This document shows, in pieces, positions 1 through 6,681 of a stretch of 9,805 nt of DNA. Position numbers and translations under genes: made by a program. The notes under the pieces were generated by a model. The model saw only the letters and a list, made by a program, of their open reading frames with translations. It made no database searches and was not told where the DNA came from. The number at the start of each line of letters is the position of its first letter. Within the stretch, counting starts at the first letter, position 1. The DNA is from JBNKHG01 sp050290225 (GTDB taxonomy: Bacteria; Pseudomonadota; Gammaproteobacteria; Pseudomonadales; Cellvibrionaceae). Location: NCBI GenBank assembly GCA_050290225.1, contig JBNKHG010000086.1, positions 1 through 9,805 on the forward strand, given 5' to 3'.

Positions 1-125
1 TGCCGGATGGGCAGGATACGGGCGGCACTGTCGATAGTTTCAGCCTCCGCTTCCGCGAAAAAGGCCAGGGCCTCCCGGGGATAATCGAGGATCAAATTCT
101 TGAAGTTCTGGTCGTGGTCCTTCAC
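1..125 (-). CDS. Rpn-like (PD-(D/E)XK nuclease / putative transposase) protein, N-terminal part
   Basis: The open frame begins at a GTG (123-125) and runs off the left edge, so only about 41 residues are visible. They start VKDHDQNFKNLILDYPREAL and continue with an acidic, Ala/Glu-rich helix and RILPIR. A good Shine-Dalgarno sequence (AAGGAG on the minus strand, about 129-134) precedes the GTG at normal spacing and supports this start. The DHD-x-FKNL opening resembles proteins usually annotated as Rpn-family recombination-promoting nucleases or YhgA-like putative transposases. The catalytic PD-(D/E)XK core would lie beyond the window, so the family call rests on the N-terminus alone. A strong LexA box lies 54-73 bases upstream of the start, which suggests DNA-damage control. 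The reading frame is well supported; the function is tentative. Confidence 0.55.
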   Translation of the reverse strand, partial: MKDHDQNFKNLILDYPREALAFFAEAEAETIDSAARILPIR

Positions 126-178
126 AGCGTCTCCTTCTTCCAGCGACTGTCAATAGCCGGATAACGGGTCAATCACAA

Positions 179-198
179 TACTGTATATATAACCAGTG
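179..198. promoter_or_regulatory. LexA (SOS) box
   Basis: TACTGTATATATAACCAGTG matches the enterobacterial consensus TACTGTATATATATACAGTA at 17 of 20 positions and keeps the diagnostic CTG-N10-CAG core (181-196). It is 54 bases upstream of the minus-strand GTG at 125, a normal position for LexA to cover a promoter. The plus-strand neighbour is only a transposase fragment, so the Rpn-like gene is the obvious target. The match is seen directly; repression by LexA is inferred. Confidence 0.7.
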
Positions 199-248
199 TT
201 TATACAGATCGATCGCGGGAATGGCAAGCCTTTTTTCCGCGATAGATA

Positions 249-589
249 ATCGGGAAAGGTCGCCCCACCCGGATTAAGCTCTCGATGGTCAAGGGCTTCC
301 GCAAAGCCGAGATCGCCGCCTGGTGCCGGCAACACTTCACCGAGGGCAGCGTCGTCATCTCCGCCGGTCTGGCGTGTTTCAACGCCGTCACCAAGTCGGG
401 CTGCCGCATGATCCGATTGTGTGCGATCGCGGGCGAGCGTCCGTCGAAGAGCCCGAGTTCTATTGGGTGAACACCATATGGGGCAATTTGAAGAGTGCAC
501 TGCGCAGTACCTATCACGCGGCTCGGCCCAAATACGCTCAACGTTACTTGGCGGACTTCCAGTATCGCTTCAACCGCCGATTCGATCTG
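249..589 (+). pseudogene. IS1595-family (ISXO2-like) transposase fragment, frameshifted and truncated at both ends
   Basis: The first part reads VKGFRKAEIAAWCRQHFTEG and ISAGLACFNAVTKSGC (to about 404). Homology then moves to another frame with HDPIVCDRGRASVEEPEFYW, VNTIWGNLKSAL, YHAARPKYAQRYLADFQYRF and NRRFDL (to 589). This is the second half of an ISXO2-like DDE transposase. The frame change is at 404-407 (for example two extra bases). The Asp expected in the ISDGL motif is Ala here, so a catalytic residue also appears lost. The N-terminal zinc-ribbon region and the first half of the catalytic domain are missing; an in-frame TAG lies at 243-245, and the ATG at 285 is internal. The 3' end stops abruptly after RFDL and abuts the truncated acyl-CoA ligase on the other strand. 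It is a dead remnant, and no terminal inverted repeats could be assigned. Confidence 0.8.
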
Positions 590-600
590 TGTCGCTTATT

Positions 601-1509
601 CCGAAAGCCGTGCCGGCCCGCCAGCACCAACTCGCCACCGGACATGATCGACGACAGGGCGGAGACAAACACCGCGTTGACGTGAAACAGGGGCAGTCCA
701 CACAGGGTAACGGAGTGCACCACCTCCCCGCCTTCGTCAACCGGACCCGTCATGGCTATTTGGCAAACATTGACCACCTGCATCCGGTGGGTGTGCTGGG
801 CCAGTTTTGGTGTGCCTGTGGTGCCACCGGTGTGAAAATACGCGGCGATTTCGTCGCCGCTGAATGTTCTCTCCCCGGCAATCCGCTCGATGGGTTTATC
901 AGATTCAGGCTGGTTCCAGGGGACAACATCTGGTGATGGCAGCTCACCTCCGGAGCGCACGGCAACCACCACCAAATCCAACATTTCGGCGACATCGCTC
1001 GCTTTGCGGAAAAACTCATCGCCTTCCGCATCGCCGGGCGCAAGCGTCACCAGGATTCGCGCATTGGCCTCCCGCGCGATACCGGCGATCTGCTCCGGTT
1101 GCAGAAAGGGATTGATCGGTGCGGCGATACCCACCGCTTCCGCCGCCCAAATGCCAAACAACAATTCGGGCAAATTCGGTAGCAGAAAAATTACCGCTTC
1201 ATCGGGCTGTAAACCCAGTGTGCGGAAGTGTTCCGCAGCCGTCGCCACTTCCTCTCGGTATTGCCGGTACGTCCAGCGCTGTGGCGTATCGCCGGCAACC
1301 CCATTGGGCAACAAGGTTAATGCGATGTCGTCCGGTTGAGTCCCGGCAATGGTTTCCAGGGCATCGATGGGTGACACGCACGGGAAACGTTCGCCGGCAG
1401 GCACCTGCTCGACCGCCTCAATGTCGGCCAGGGTTCGCAACCGATCAGGGTCTGAGGGAAAGGACCGAATAAAATGTTGGAAGCCCTGCCCAGCACAGTT
1501 AAAAGCCAT
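601..1509 (-). pseudogene. Acyl-CoA ligase (AMP-binding superfamily), N-terminal half only
   Basis: About 303 residues of an adenylate-forming enzyme that would activate a carboxylic acid through an acyl-adenylate to its CoA thioester. The phosphate-binding signature YFHTGGTTGTPKLAQHTH is at residues 224-241, with PLFHVNAV following at about 273-280. The tyrosine/threonine (A5), GD (A7) and C-terminal lysine motifs are absent because homology ends near residue 303 (about nt 601). The frame then runs through antisense transposase sequence to a stop at 544. Members of this type, such as the long acyl-CoA synthetases of about 630 residues that also start with an extended N-terminus, are about twice as long. 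The start ATG at 1509 has only a weak upstream GAAG. Without the adenylation core and the C-terminal domain the product cannot be active. The loss most likely came with the transposon-associated rearrangement at 589-601. Confidence 0.85.
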
Positions 1510-1887
1510 AAGTCCGTCACTTCTGCTTAGTAATGCGGATAGTTTCCACCATAACAGGTAGACACCCCATAGCGCGCGAGGACAACTTGACTAGCAATTG
1601 GCGTCACGCCGGCTCACCGGCTGCTACTAACACTTGGTTACACTACGGCCCCCAATTGGCTGAAGCACAGCGTCTCGGGCAGCACCCGGAAGCTAAGGAT
1701 TTGAATTATAAGAGGGACTTTTGAGAGGAGATGGAGAGCAGCGCGAGAGTGCTGCCTTTGTCATAAATATCTGTGCCAAGTATCTACACTTACAGCGCCG
1801 TCGCCGACGTTGTCCGCCGCTAGGAGAATAACCCAGTGGAAGCGCCATACCCTACTGTCAATTTGTATTCTCAACAAAACATGAAAA
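1510..1887. other. 378-base gap without a convincing gene
   Basis: I find no recognisable protein in this stretch. A 63-codon plus-strand frame (1533-1724) resembles nothing I know and lacks a ribosome binding site. Visible structure is a short hairpin with stem GCCGG/CCGGC and loop CTCA (1608-1621), and a 7-bp stem-loop at 1738-1755. The gap lies between the start of the truncated ligase and the end of the zinc-ribbon gene. It probably holds the former ligase promoter, but no clear -35/-10 pair can be named. Confidence 0.5.
1738..1755. other. Stem-loop with GAGA tetraloop
   Basis: GCAGCGC pairs with GTGCTGC (one G-T wobble) around a GAGA loop of GNRA type. On the plus strand only CTTT follows, which is weak for an intrinsic terminator. 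It lies about 130 bases beyond the stop of the minus-strand zinc-ribbon gene. The structure is plain in the sequence; its role is unknown. Confidence 0.35.
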
Positions 1888-2154
1888 CTACAGCCACCCT
1901 TTGAACAAATCCATGCACCTGAACGAAGGCGTGCAAGGCATCTGTGAACCGTTCAATTTCTCACCGCAATAAGGGCAATACAAAACATTGAGCGCCACGG
2001 TTTCGACAGTCTCTCCCGGCATCTCCAGGTATTGGCTTTTTTTCAGGTCTTCCTCAGTCGCGGTACGGTTAATATTCAACAGCCATTCGCCATCCTGAAG
2101 CTCAACCCAGGCGTCCGCTGAAGCCATCGACTCACACTTATGGGTATCGGGCAT
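1888..2154 (-). CDS. Small zinc-ribbon-like protein of unknown function
   Basis: An 88-residue protein with a CPYCGEKL zinc-knuckle motif (Cys60 and Cys63). Two further cysteines, at 74 and 80 in the C-terminal tail, could complete a metal site. The N-terminal half contains DAWVELQDGEWLLNINRT, followed by a Glu/Lys-rich stretch and a hydrophobic strand leading into the knuckle. The ATG at 2154 is preceded by GAGAAG about 9 bases upstream, a usable ribosome binding site. There is no signal peptide or membrane segment, so it is probably cytoplasmic. Small proteins with a single CPxCG knuckle occur both in chromosomes and in phage genomes, and no specific function can be assigned. It stands alone between remnants. 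Coding status is supported by the motif and ribosome binding site. Confidence 0.6.
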   Translation of the reverse strand: MPDTHKCESMASADAWVELQDGEWLLNINRTATEEDLKKSQYLEMPGETVETVALNVLYCPYCGEKLNGSQMPCTPSFRCMDLFKGWL

Positions 2155-2226
2155 TTCAAAAATCTTCTCGTTTCAAGGTGTGGCGTCCACTATTCTCGAT
2201 CACTGAGGGACCGAACCCGCCAGAGT

Positions 2227-2460
2227 CTACGCAACATCCAAATACACCGCACTGGCAAAACCCACACCCTTCCCCCATCGCCGGTTCCGGTGCTGGGCGA
2301 AACTTTCAATCGACGCCCGGTTGGCCGCGCAGGCGGCATAGCGCCTGCCGAATTGCCGGATGTGCTCCAGCCAGTTATCCGGATTAATGCCCAATCGCAA
2401 CACCATGTCGGGCAAATCGGCGGCAATGGAATCGCGCTTACCGTAGTCAAACAGACTGTG
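2227..2460 (-). pseudogene. C-terminal scrap of a Y1/REP-associated transposase-like protein
   Basis: The minus-strand frame reads DYGKRDSIAADLPDMVLRLG, then INPDNWLEHIRQFGRRY and, after a short gap, RRWGKGVGF. This matches the C-terminal tail of large Y1_Tnp-type (HUH, TnpA_REP-like) transposase proteins, which typically read WTGR-x-x-R-x-DKRG-x-I-x-x-x-LP, then a LGID-x-x-xWL-x-x-x-RHF pattern and a final RW-x-x-G. The HUH catalytic histidines and tyrosine lie in the N-terminal part of such proteins and are absent. The 87-codon frame has no start context (its ATG at 2490 precedes unrelated residues). It is a degraded fragment, and the family is assigned from memory of the pattern. Confidence 0.5.
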
Positions 2461-2551
2461 TATCCTATTTATTGCGCGATATATTGGCATATATGGCCAG
2501 AAGTGGCGTGGCGAGCCCGTGCAAGCTCGGCCCGATCCACGCCCATGCGTT

Positions 2552-4144
2552 CTAACCTGTTACAACAATCTCAGGCAGCTGTTCCCGCAGTTTATTTTTG
2601 GCGATTTTTTCCAGTGTGGAACGCGGTAATGCATTGACGACATGAACATCCCGCACGACCTTGAAGTCCGCCAGCCGGTTTCGGCAAACATCGATAATCT
2701 GTTGTTTGAGTGCTTCAGGCGCATCGTGATGGGGTATCACAAAAGCCACCGGCACTTCATCCAGCATGGCGTGTTTTTGACCCACCACGGCACATTGACT
2801 GACCCAGCCGGTTTCCAGGATCACGGCTTCCACTTCCGAGGCGGCTACATTCTCCCCGCCAACTTTTAACATGTCCTTGTCGCGGTCTTTAAAAAAGAGG
2901 TTGCCTTCCCCATCCATGCCAACGATATCGCCGGTATCCAACCAGCCGTCGTCATCAAAACTTTTAGCCGTGGCCTCGGGGTTTTTGTAGTACTCCTTGA
3001 ACAGGGTGATGCCGCGTACGCCGCGGATATACAACCGGCCTTGCTCCCCCGGTTGAATCAGTGTGCCGTCCGGGTGGCAAATACGAATGGCGTATTCCGC
3101 TGCTGCCCTTCCCATGGTTAAGTGAGGCCCTGGGTGCTCCAGGTCACCGACAATGCCATGAGTCACGGTTTCGGTCATACCCCACCAACCCAGGGTGGTG
3201 AGCTTGAAGTGCTGGTCAATGTCCGGCACATGCACGCCCAGGCCCCAAAAGCGGTAATAGTGTTTTTCGGGAATTGGGTGTTTCAGCAGGGCATTAACGC
3301 AGAAATACACCATAGAACACCAGGTCACCTGGTGTTTTAACGATACATCCCAGAACCGCGAAGCGGAGAATTTCGGCTGCAACACGATGGTGCCGCCCAC
3401 CCAGAGACTGCCCAGCAGAGAATAGGACTGAGCGTTGGTATGGAACAGCGGCATGGTGATCAAGGTGATATCTTCATGCCTCAGTTTCATATGGGACGCA
3501 TTGACCTGGGCGCCCCAGACGACATTGGCGTGGGTCCAGAGCACGGCTTTGGGACGGGAGGTTGTACCCGACGTGTACTGAATGCCCAGATCCGCCATGG
3601 GATCGACAGGGCGTTGAGGAAAATTGCTGGGTTCCGTTAGCAGTTCGTCAAAAGGCAGATGGGGAACATTGGGTACGTCGGCCGGCGTGCCCGCATTGTT
3701 GTCCGTTACCACCATAAATTGGATTGCCGGGGCAGACTCATGCACCAGGGAAGCAAAACCGGGCTGCGTGATGGCACAGCTTACACCAGCATGTTCGGCA
3801 AAGTATTCCATATCGCGAGCGACGGAACGGGTGTTGGTAGATACAGCGATGGCGCCCAGATGGGCGCAGGCAAACCAGCTGATGATAAATTCGGGGCTGT
3901 TGTCCAGGTGGATCAGCACCCGGTCGCCAGGCTGGATACCACGCCTGTGCAAGGCGGCGGCCAGGGCTTTGCTGTCCCGCTGGATGTCCGCATAGGTCCA
4001 CTGCCGGGATTCGCCCTCAAAGGGCTCCCAGATCAGGAAGGGTTTATCGGGAGTACGTTCCACCCATTGTGCCAAAAGCCAGGGCAGGTCGCGGCCCTGC
4101 AACATCATTCGCCGGGCGCTATTGATATCGGTGTAAAGTGTCAT
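2552..4144 (-). CDS. CaiC-like ATP-dependent acyl-CoA ligase
   Basis: A complete 530-residue adenylate-forming enzyme, close in length to crotonobetaine/carnitine-CoA ligase (about 517). It carries the full motif set: YTSGTTSRPKAV (190-201, ATP phosphate loop), MPLFHTNAQS (231-240), GWWGMTETV (319-327), GWLDTGD (400-406), DRDKDMLKVGGENV (420-433), and PRSTLEKIAK near the C-terminus with the presumed catalytic Lys513. HLDNSPEFIISWF (79-91) is strongly CaiC-like. The expected reaction is carboxylate + ATP + CoA to acyl-CoA + AMP + PPi in the cytoplasm. The substrate cannot be read from sequence: carnitine-like, short branched and cyclic or steroid side-chain acids are all possible. No cai-type CoA-transferase, racemase or dehydratase genes are adjacent. 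The ribosome binding site before ATG 4144 is weak (GCGAAG). The gene follows the four-gene operon after 136 bases and could be read through from it. Confidence 0.88.
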   Translation of the reverse strand: MTLYTDINSARRMMLQGRDLPWLLAQWVERTPDKPFLIWEPFEGESRQWTYADIQRDSKALAAALHRRGIQPGDRVLIHLDNSPEFIISWFACAHLGAIAVSTNTRSVARDMEYFAEHAGVSCAITQPGFASLVHESAPAIQFMVVTDNNAGTPADVPNVPHLPFDELLTEPSNFPQRPVDPMADLGIQYTSGTTSRPKAVLWTHANVVWGAQVNASHMKLRHEDITLITMPLFHTNAQSYSLLGSLWVGGTIVLQPKFSASRFWDVSLKHQVTWCSMVYFCVNALLKHPIPEKHYYRFWGLGVHVPDIDQHFKLTTLGWWGMTETVTHGIVGDLEHPGPHLTMGRAAAEYAIRICHPDGTLIQPGEQGRLYIRGVRGITLFKEYYKNPEATAKSFDDDGWLDTGDIVGMDGEGNLFFKDRDKDMLKVGGENVAASEVEAVILETGWVSQCAVVGQKHAMLDEVPVAFVIPHHDAPEALKQQIIDVCRNRLADFKVVRDVHVVNALPRSTLEKIAKNKLREQLPEIVVTG

Positions 4145-4237
4145 ATATCTTCGCTTTGAATCACCATTTGCCCAAAGCCCGTCTCCTCCCCTCGGTCATG
4201 ACTTATTGTCTCCGGCTCACTGGAACTTCACACGTGC

Positions 4238-4259
4238 TGGAGTTAGCACAGCTAATCCA
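4238..4259. promoter_or_regulatory. Imperfect palindrome in the leader of the acyl-CoA ligase gene
   Basis: On the plus strand, TGGA-G-TTAGC-ACA-GCTAA-TCCA forms a 9-bp inverted repeat with one unpaired base and a 3-base centre. It lies about 94-115 bases upstream of the ligase start at 4144 and just after the stop of the serine hydrolase pseudogene. No T-run follows on the minus strand, so it is a poor terminator and a better candidate operator. The regulator is unknown. Confidence 0.35.
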
Positions 4260-4280
4260 CCCTGCACAATTACAGCCCGG

Positions 4281-5755
4281 CTACTCCCCCAATGCTGCCA
4301 CCACATCCGCAGCAAACTCCGCAATTCTAAACCCCTCCCCACCGGCAAGGTCATAACCCCGTCGGACAATCACCAAACCTTTGGCGGGAATGATCATCAC
4401 CGCCTGCCCTCTGTGGCCTAGGGCAGCGTAGCTCCCATCGGGCAGGCCGGGGAATCCGTTGAACAGCCACCACTGGGCACCGTAGCCTATGGACAACCAC
4501 CACGGGGTGCCATTACCCGCCTTCTGTATCGGTGGCTGCGCGGGTGCGGGCGTCGTGACATAGCGAACCCAGCCTTCGGGCAATATTCTCCGGTCGTTCC
4601 AGACGCCATCCTGAAGGTGCAGAACACCTAACCGCGCCAAGTCGCGGGCGGTGCTCCAGACCTGGCTGGAGAGGATGAAGTTGCCGTCCCAATCGGTTTC
4701 CAGGAAGGTATGGCTCATGCCGATTTTGTTCAGCACTGCTTCGAACGGAAATCGATGATAGGCCGCGTCATCGTCGATCACAGCGCGCAATGCACGGATA
4801 GTCAGTACCCATTGCTGGCATATTTGAAGCGGGTGCCCGGCATTGCTTCCAGCGATGTCTCAGTGGCCACATCAGTGACCAGACTGCCACCGAAATAAAG
4901 ATCCGGGGGAATGCCGCCATTGATGTCGCTGTCCAACCCCGATGCCATTTGCAACAGGTTTTCCAGGGTGATCGCCTTGCGTGGATCGGCCTGGTTGTGC
5001 CATTCAGGGATATTGGCTGGGGCTTTCAAATCCAGCAGGCCCTGATTGACCGCCGCGCCGATCACCGTAGCGGTGAGACTCTTTGCCACCGACCAGGTGC
5101 GTTGTGGTATATCCGGCTCCAGACCATCGGCATAGCGCTCCGCAAGAATCTCGTCCTGAGTCACAACCAGCACCGCCGAAGTACGGGCGTAACTGCCATA
5201 CGCGCCAGACTCAAACGCGCGGGTGACCACCGCTTCGAGTTTCTCGTTGCCACTGGGCCCATTGACCACTGCTCGCCTGTTCCAGGGCTTTCCATTATCC
5301 GTGCCAGTAGCCCGGGCCGGCAGCCCTTCGACACGAGGCAAACCCTCAGCCATTACCGCATCAGCGCCAATCGGTAAATGCGTACAGCCCAGCCAGGGCC
5401 GCCACTGGACAATGCGAGGTGGCATCACATCGCTGTAGGTAACGCTGACCCGTTTATTGACGGTATTGATTGATGCTTCAGGCAGCTCCGCAAGAATGTC
5501 TCCAATACCCGCCAGATCGATGCCGCTCAACTCGTCTCGCTGGATGGTCTCGGGAGATTTGCCAGCGTTGAAAGTGGCGCTACACGTGAAAGCGGCTTTG
5601 TAACCCGCGGCATAGGCGTTTATAGATTCAGAAGTTTTGTTGATTTCCTGACCCGCTATTGCGAATGCAGAAATCAAGGCAAAAGCGGTCAGGAGGGTAA
5701 GAATCCTTTTGCACTTTTGAAGTCTGCGCTTGCCGGGGAGTAAGTTCCCTTTCAT
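4281..5755 (-). pseudogene. Secreted beta-lactamase-family serine hydrolase, frameshifted
   Basis: The start is the ATG at 5753-5755, which overlaps the TGA of the kinase gene by four bases (ATGA). A basic N-terminus and hydrophobic stretch (residues about 18-35, ending AIA-GQ) look like a Sec signal peptide, implying export. The catalytic pair is present: SVAK (222-225, Ser nucleophile and Lys) and YAS (312-314, in the YxN position). Right after YASNGY a TGA at 4802-4804 ends the frame. Homology resumes in another frame with LTIRALRAVI, DWDGNFILSSQVWSTARDLA, LPEGWVRYVTTPAPAQP and GHRGQAVMIIPAKGLVIVRR (HRG in the KTG position), ending at TAG 4281. The two parts together give about 490 residues, as expected for a penicillin-binding-protein-like or esterase-like hydrolase. 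A small deletion (about 4 bases judged against the family pattern) or a sequencing error explains the break. If real, the product lacks the C-terminal third and is inactive. Confidence 0.8.
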
Positions 5756-6681
5756 CCGTTGTTTGCTCCGTAATACGATCCTAAGCCGGAAATAGCCGAA
5801 ATCTGGTGGTCTTCCTCCATGGTCAACACGTAGTCCGCCCGATCGGCCATTTCTTTCAGGGTGTGGCGGGTGACCCGCTCGTAGTGTTGAACAAACTTTG
5901 CCACCTGTTCTGGGGACATGACCGCGGAAGTGTCCAGACCGGCTGCTTCGCACTTGGCTTTCAGCTTCGTTTCTTGCAGCAGCCTCCACTCATAGACCAG
6001 TTCCCAGCGCGGCACGCGGATAAATATCAGTGCGTCGAAGCGGGGAAAGAATTCCCGGTATTCTGTTTTCAGGCTATCGTTGACGAAGCGTCGCCAGCGG
6101 CCGTCCGGATCTGCCTTGCGCTCCAGTTCGTTGATCGGTTGCTCGAGAGCGGCAGCCTCCTCGCCAACGGCACCGGCACACCACCCCTCGACAATGATCA
6201 CCGCGGGCTTGCCGGCAAATCGTTTCCACTTGGCTTCGGGCACTCGGTCATCCACCGCCTTATCAAAAGCGGGGATCGGCGTACGGTCGTTGGGACCCGC
6301 TTCGAGCAGCGCGTTCAGCACCTGTTGTCCCAAAGCCATATCGTGTGTACCGGGCACGCCGCGAACCGCCAGCAAGGGGTGCACTGACTCAGCGAGTTTG
6401 TGTCGCCGGGCCTTTGTCAGGTAGATATCGTCAAGCGAAAACACCGTGGTTTTAAGACTGAATTCGCCATCCAGCAGAATGGAGAGAAACTGGGCCAGGG
6501 TGGACTTGCCGGTCCCCTGGGCGCCGTTGATGCCGACAATCAGTGGGCGATGCAGTTTTTCCGCGCGCCGTGACAGTTCCCGGGCCAGGGGCCGGTAGAC
6601 ATTGGCCACGGTCTCCGCGAAATCTTCCGGCAGTTTTTCCGCTGCGATCAGCTGTTTTACTTGCCGCTCGGTGTCGGTCAC
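5752..6681 (-). CDS. P-loop kinase, probable D-glycerate kinase (GLYK/YggC type)
   Basis: A 309-residue protein. Walker A is GINGAQGTGKST (50-61), followed by FSLDDIYLT (about 81-89), RGVPGTHD (107-114), PAFDKAVDDR (137-146) and VIIVEGWCAG (161-170). This ordered set is typical of the phosphoribulokinase/uridine-kinase-like group that includes plant D-glycerate 3-kinase (GLYK) and E. coli YggC. The likely reaction is ATP-dependent phosphorylation of D-glycerate in the cytoplasm. I chose GTG 6679-6681, which overlaps the upstream TGA (GTGA), over the GTG at 6702 because the same overlap architecture recurs at the 3' end and the extra residues would lie inside the upstream gene. Position between a sugar-acid dehydratase and a hydrolase fits glycerate as a catabolic end product. 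Some YggC-like members have unproven substrates, so the substrate call is less certain than the fold. Confidence 0.8.
   Translation of the reverse strand: MTDTERQVKQLIAAEKLPEDFAETVANVYRPLARELSRRAEKLHRPLIVGINGAQGTGKSTLAQFLSILLDGEFSLKTTVFSLDDIYLTKARRHKLAESVHPLLAVRGVPGTHDMALGQQVLNALLEAGPNDRTPIPAFDKAVDDRVPEAKWKRFAGKPAVIIVEGWCAGAVGEEAAALEQPINELERKADPDGRWRRFVNDSLKTEYREFFPRFDALIFIRVPRWELVYEWRLLQETKLKAKCEAAGLDTSAVMSPEQVAKFVQHYERVTRHTLKEMADRADYVLTMEEDHQISAISGLGSYYGANNG

Noticed and set aside
544..600. C-terminal 17 or so residues of the truncated ligase frame (KRHRSNRRLKRYWKSAK)
   Set aside because: These are the antisense reading of the transposase fragment, not ligase sequence, so I ended the pseudogene at 601.
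1533..1724. 63-codon plus-strand frame in the gap
   Set aside because: It has no ribosome binding site and no recognisable motif, and it begins within the ligase leader region.
2470..2545. AT-rich ATATATTGGCATATAT element and a CGAGC/GCTCG stem beyond the acyl-CoA ligase stop
   Set aside because: The stems are short and no T-run follows, so neither a terminator nor an operator can be supported.
5756..5989. N-terminal extension of the secreted serine hydrolase frame up to 5989
   Set aside because: It lies inside the kinase gene in another frame; the ATG at 5755 gives a signal peptide directly and overlaps the kinase stop as ATGA.
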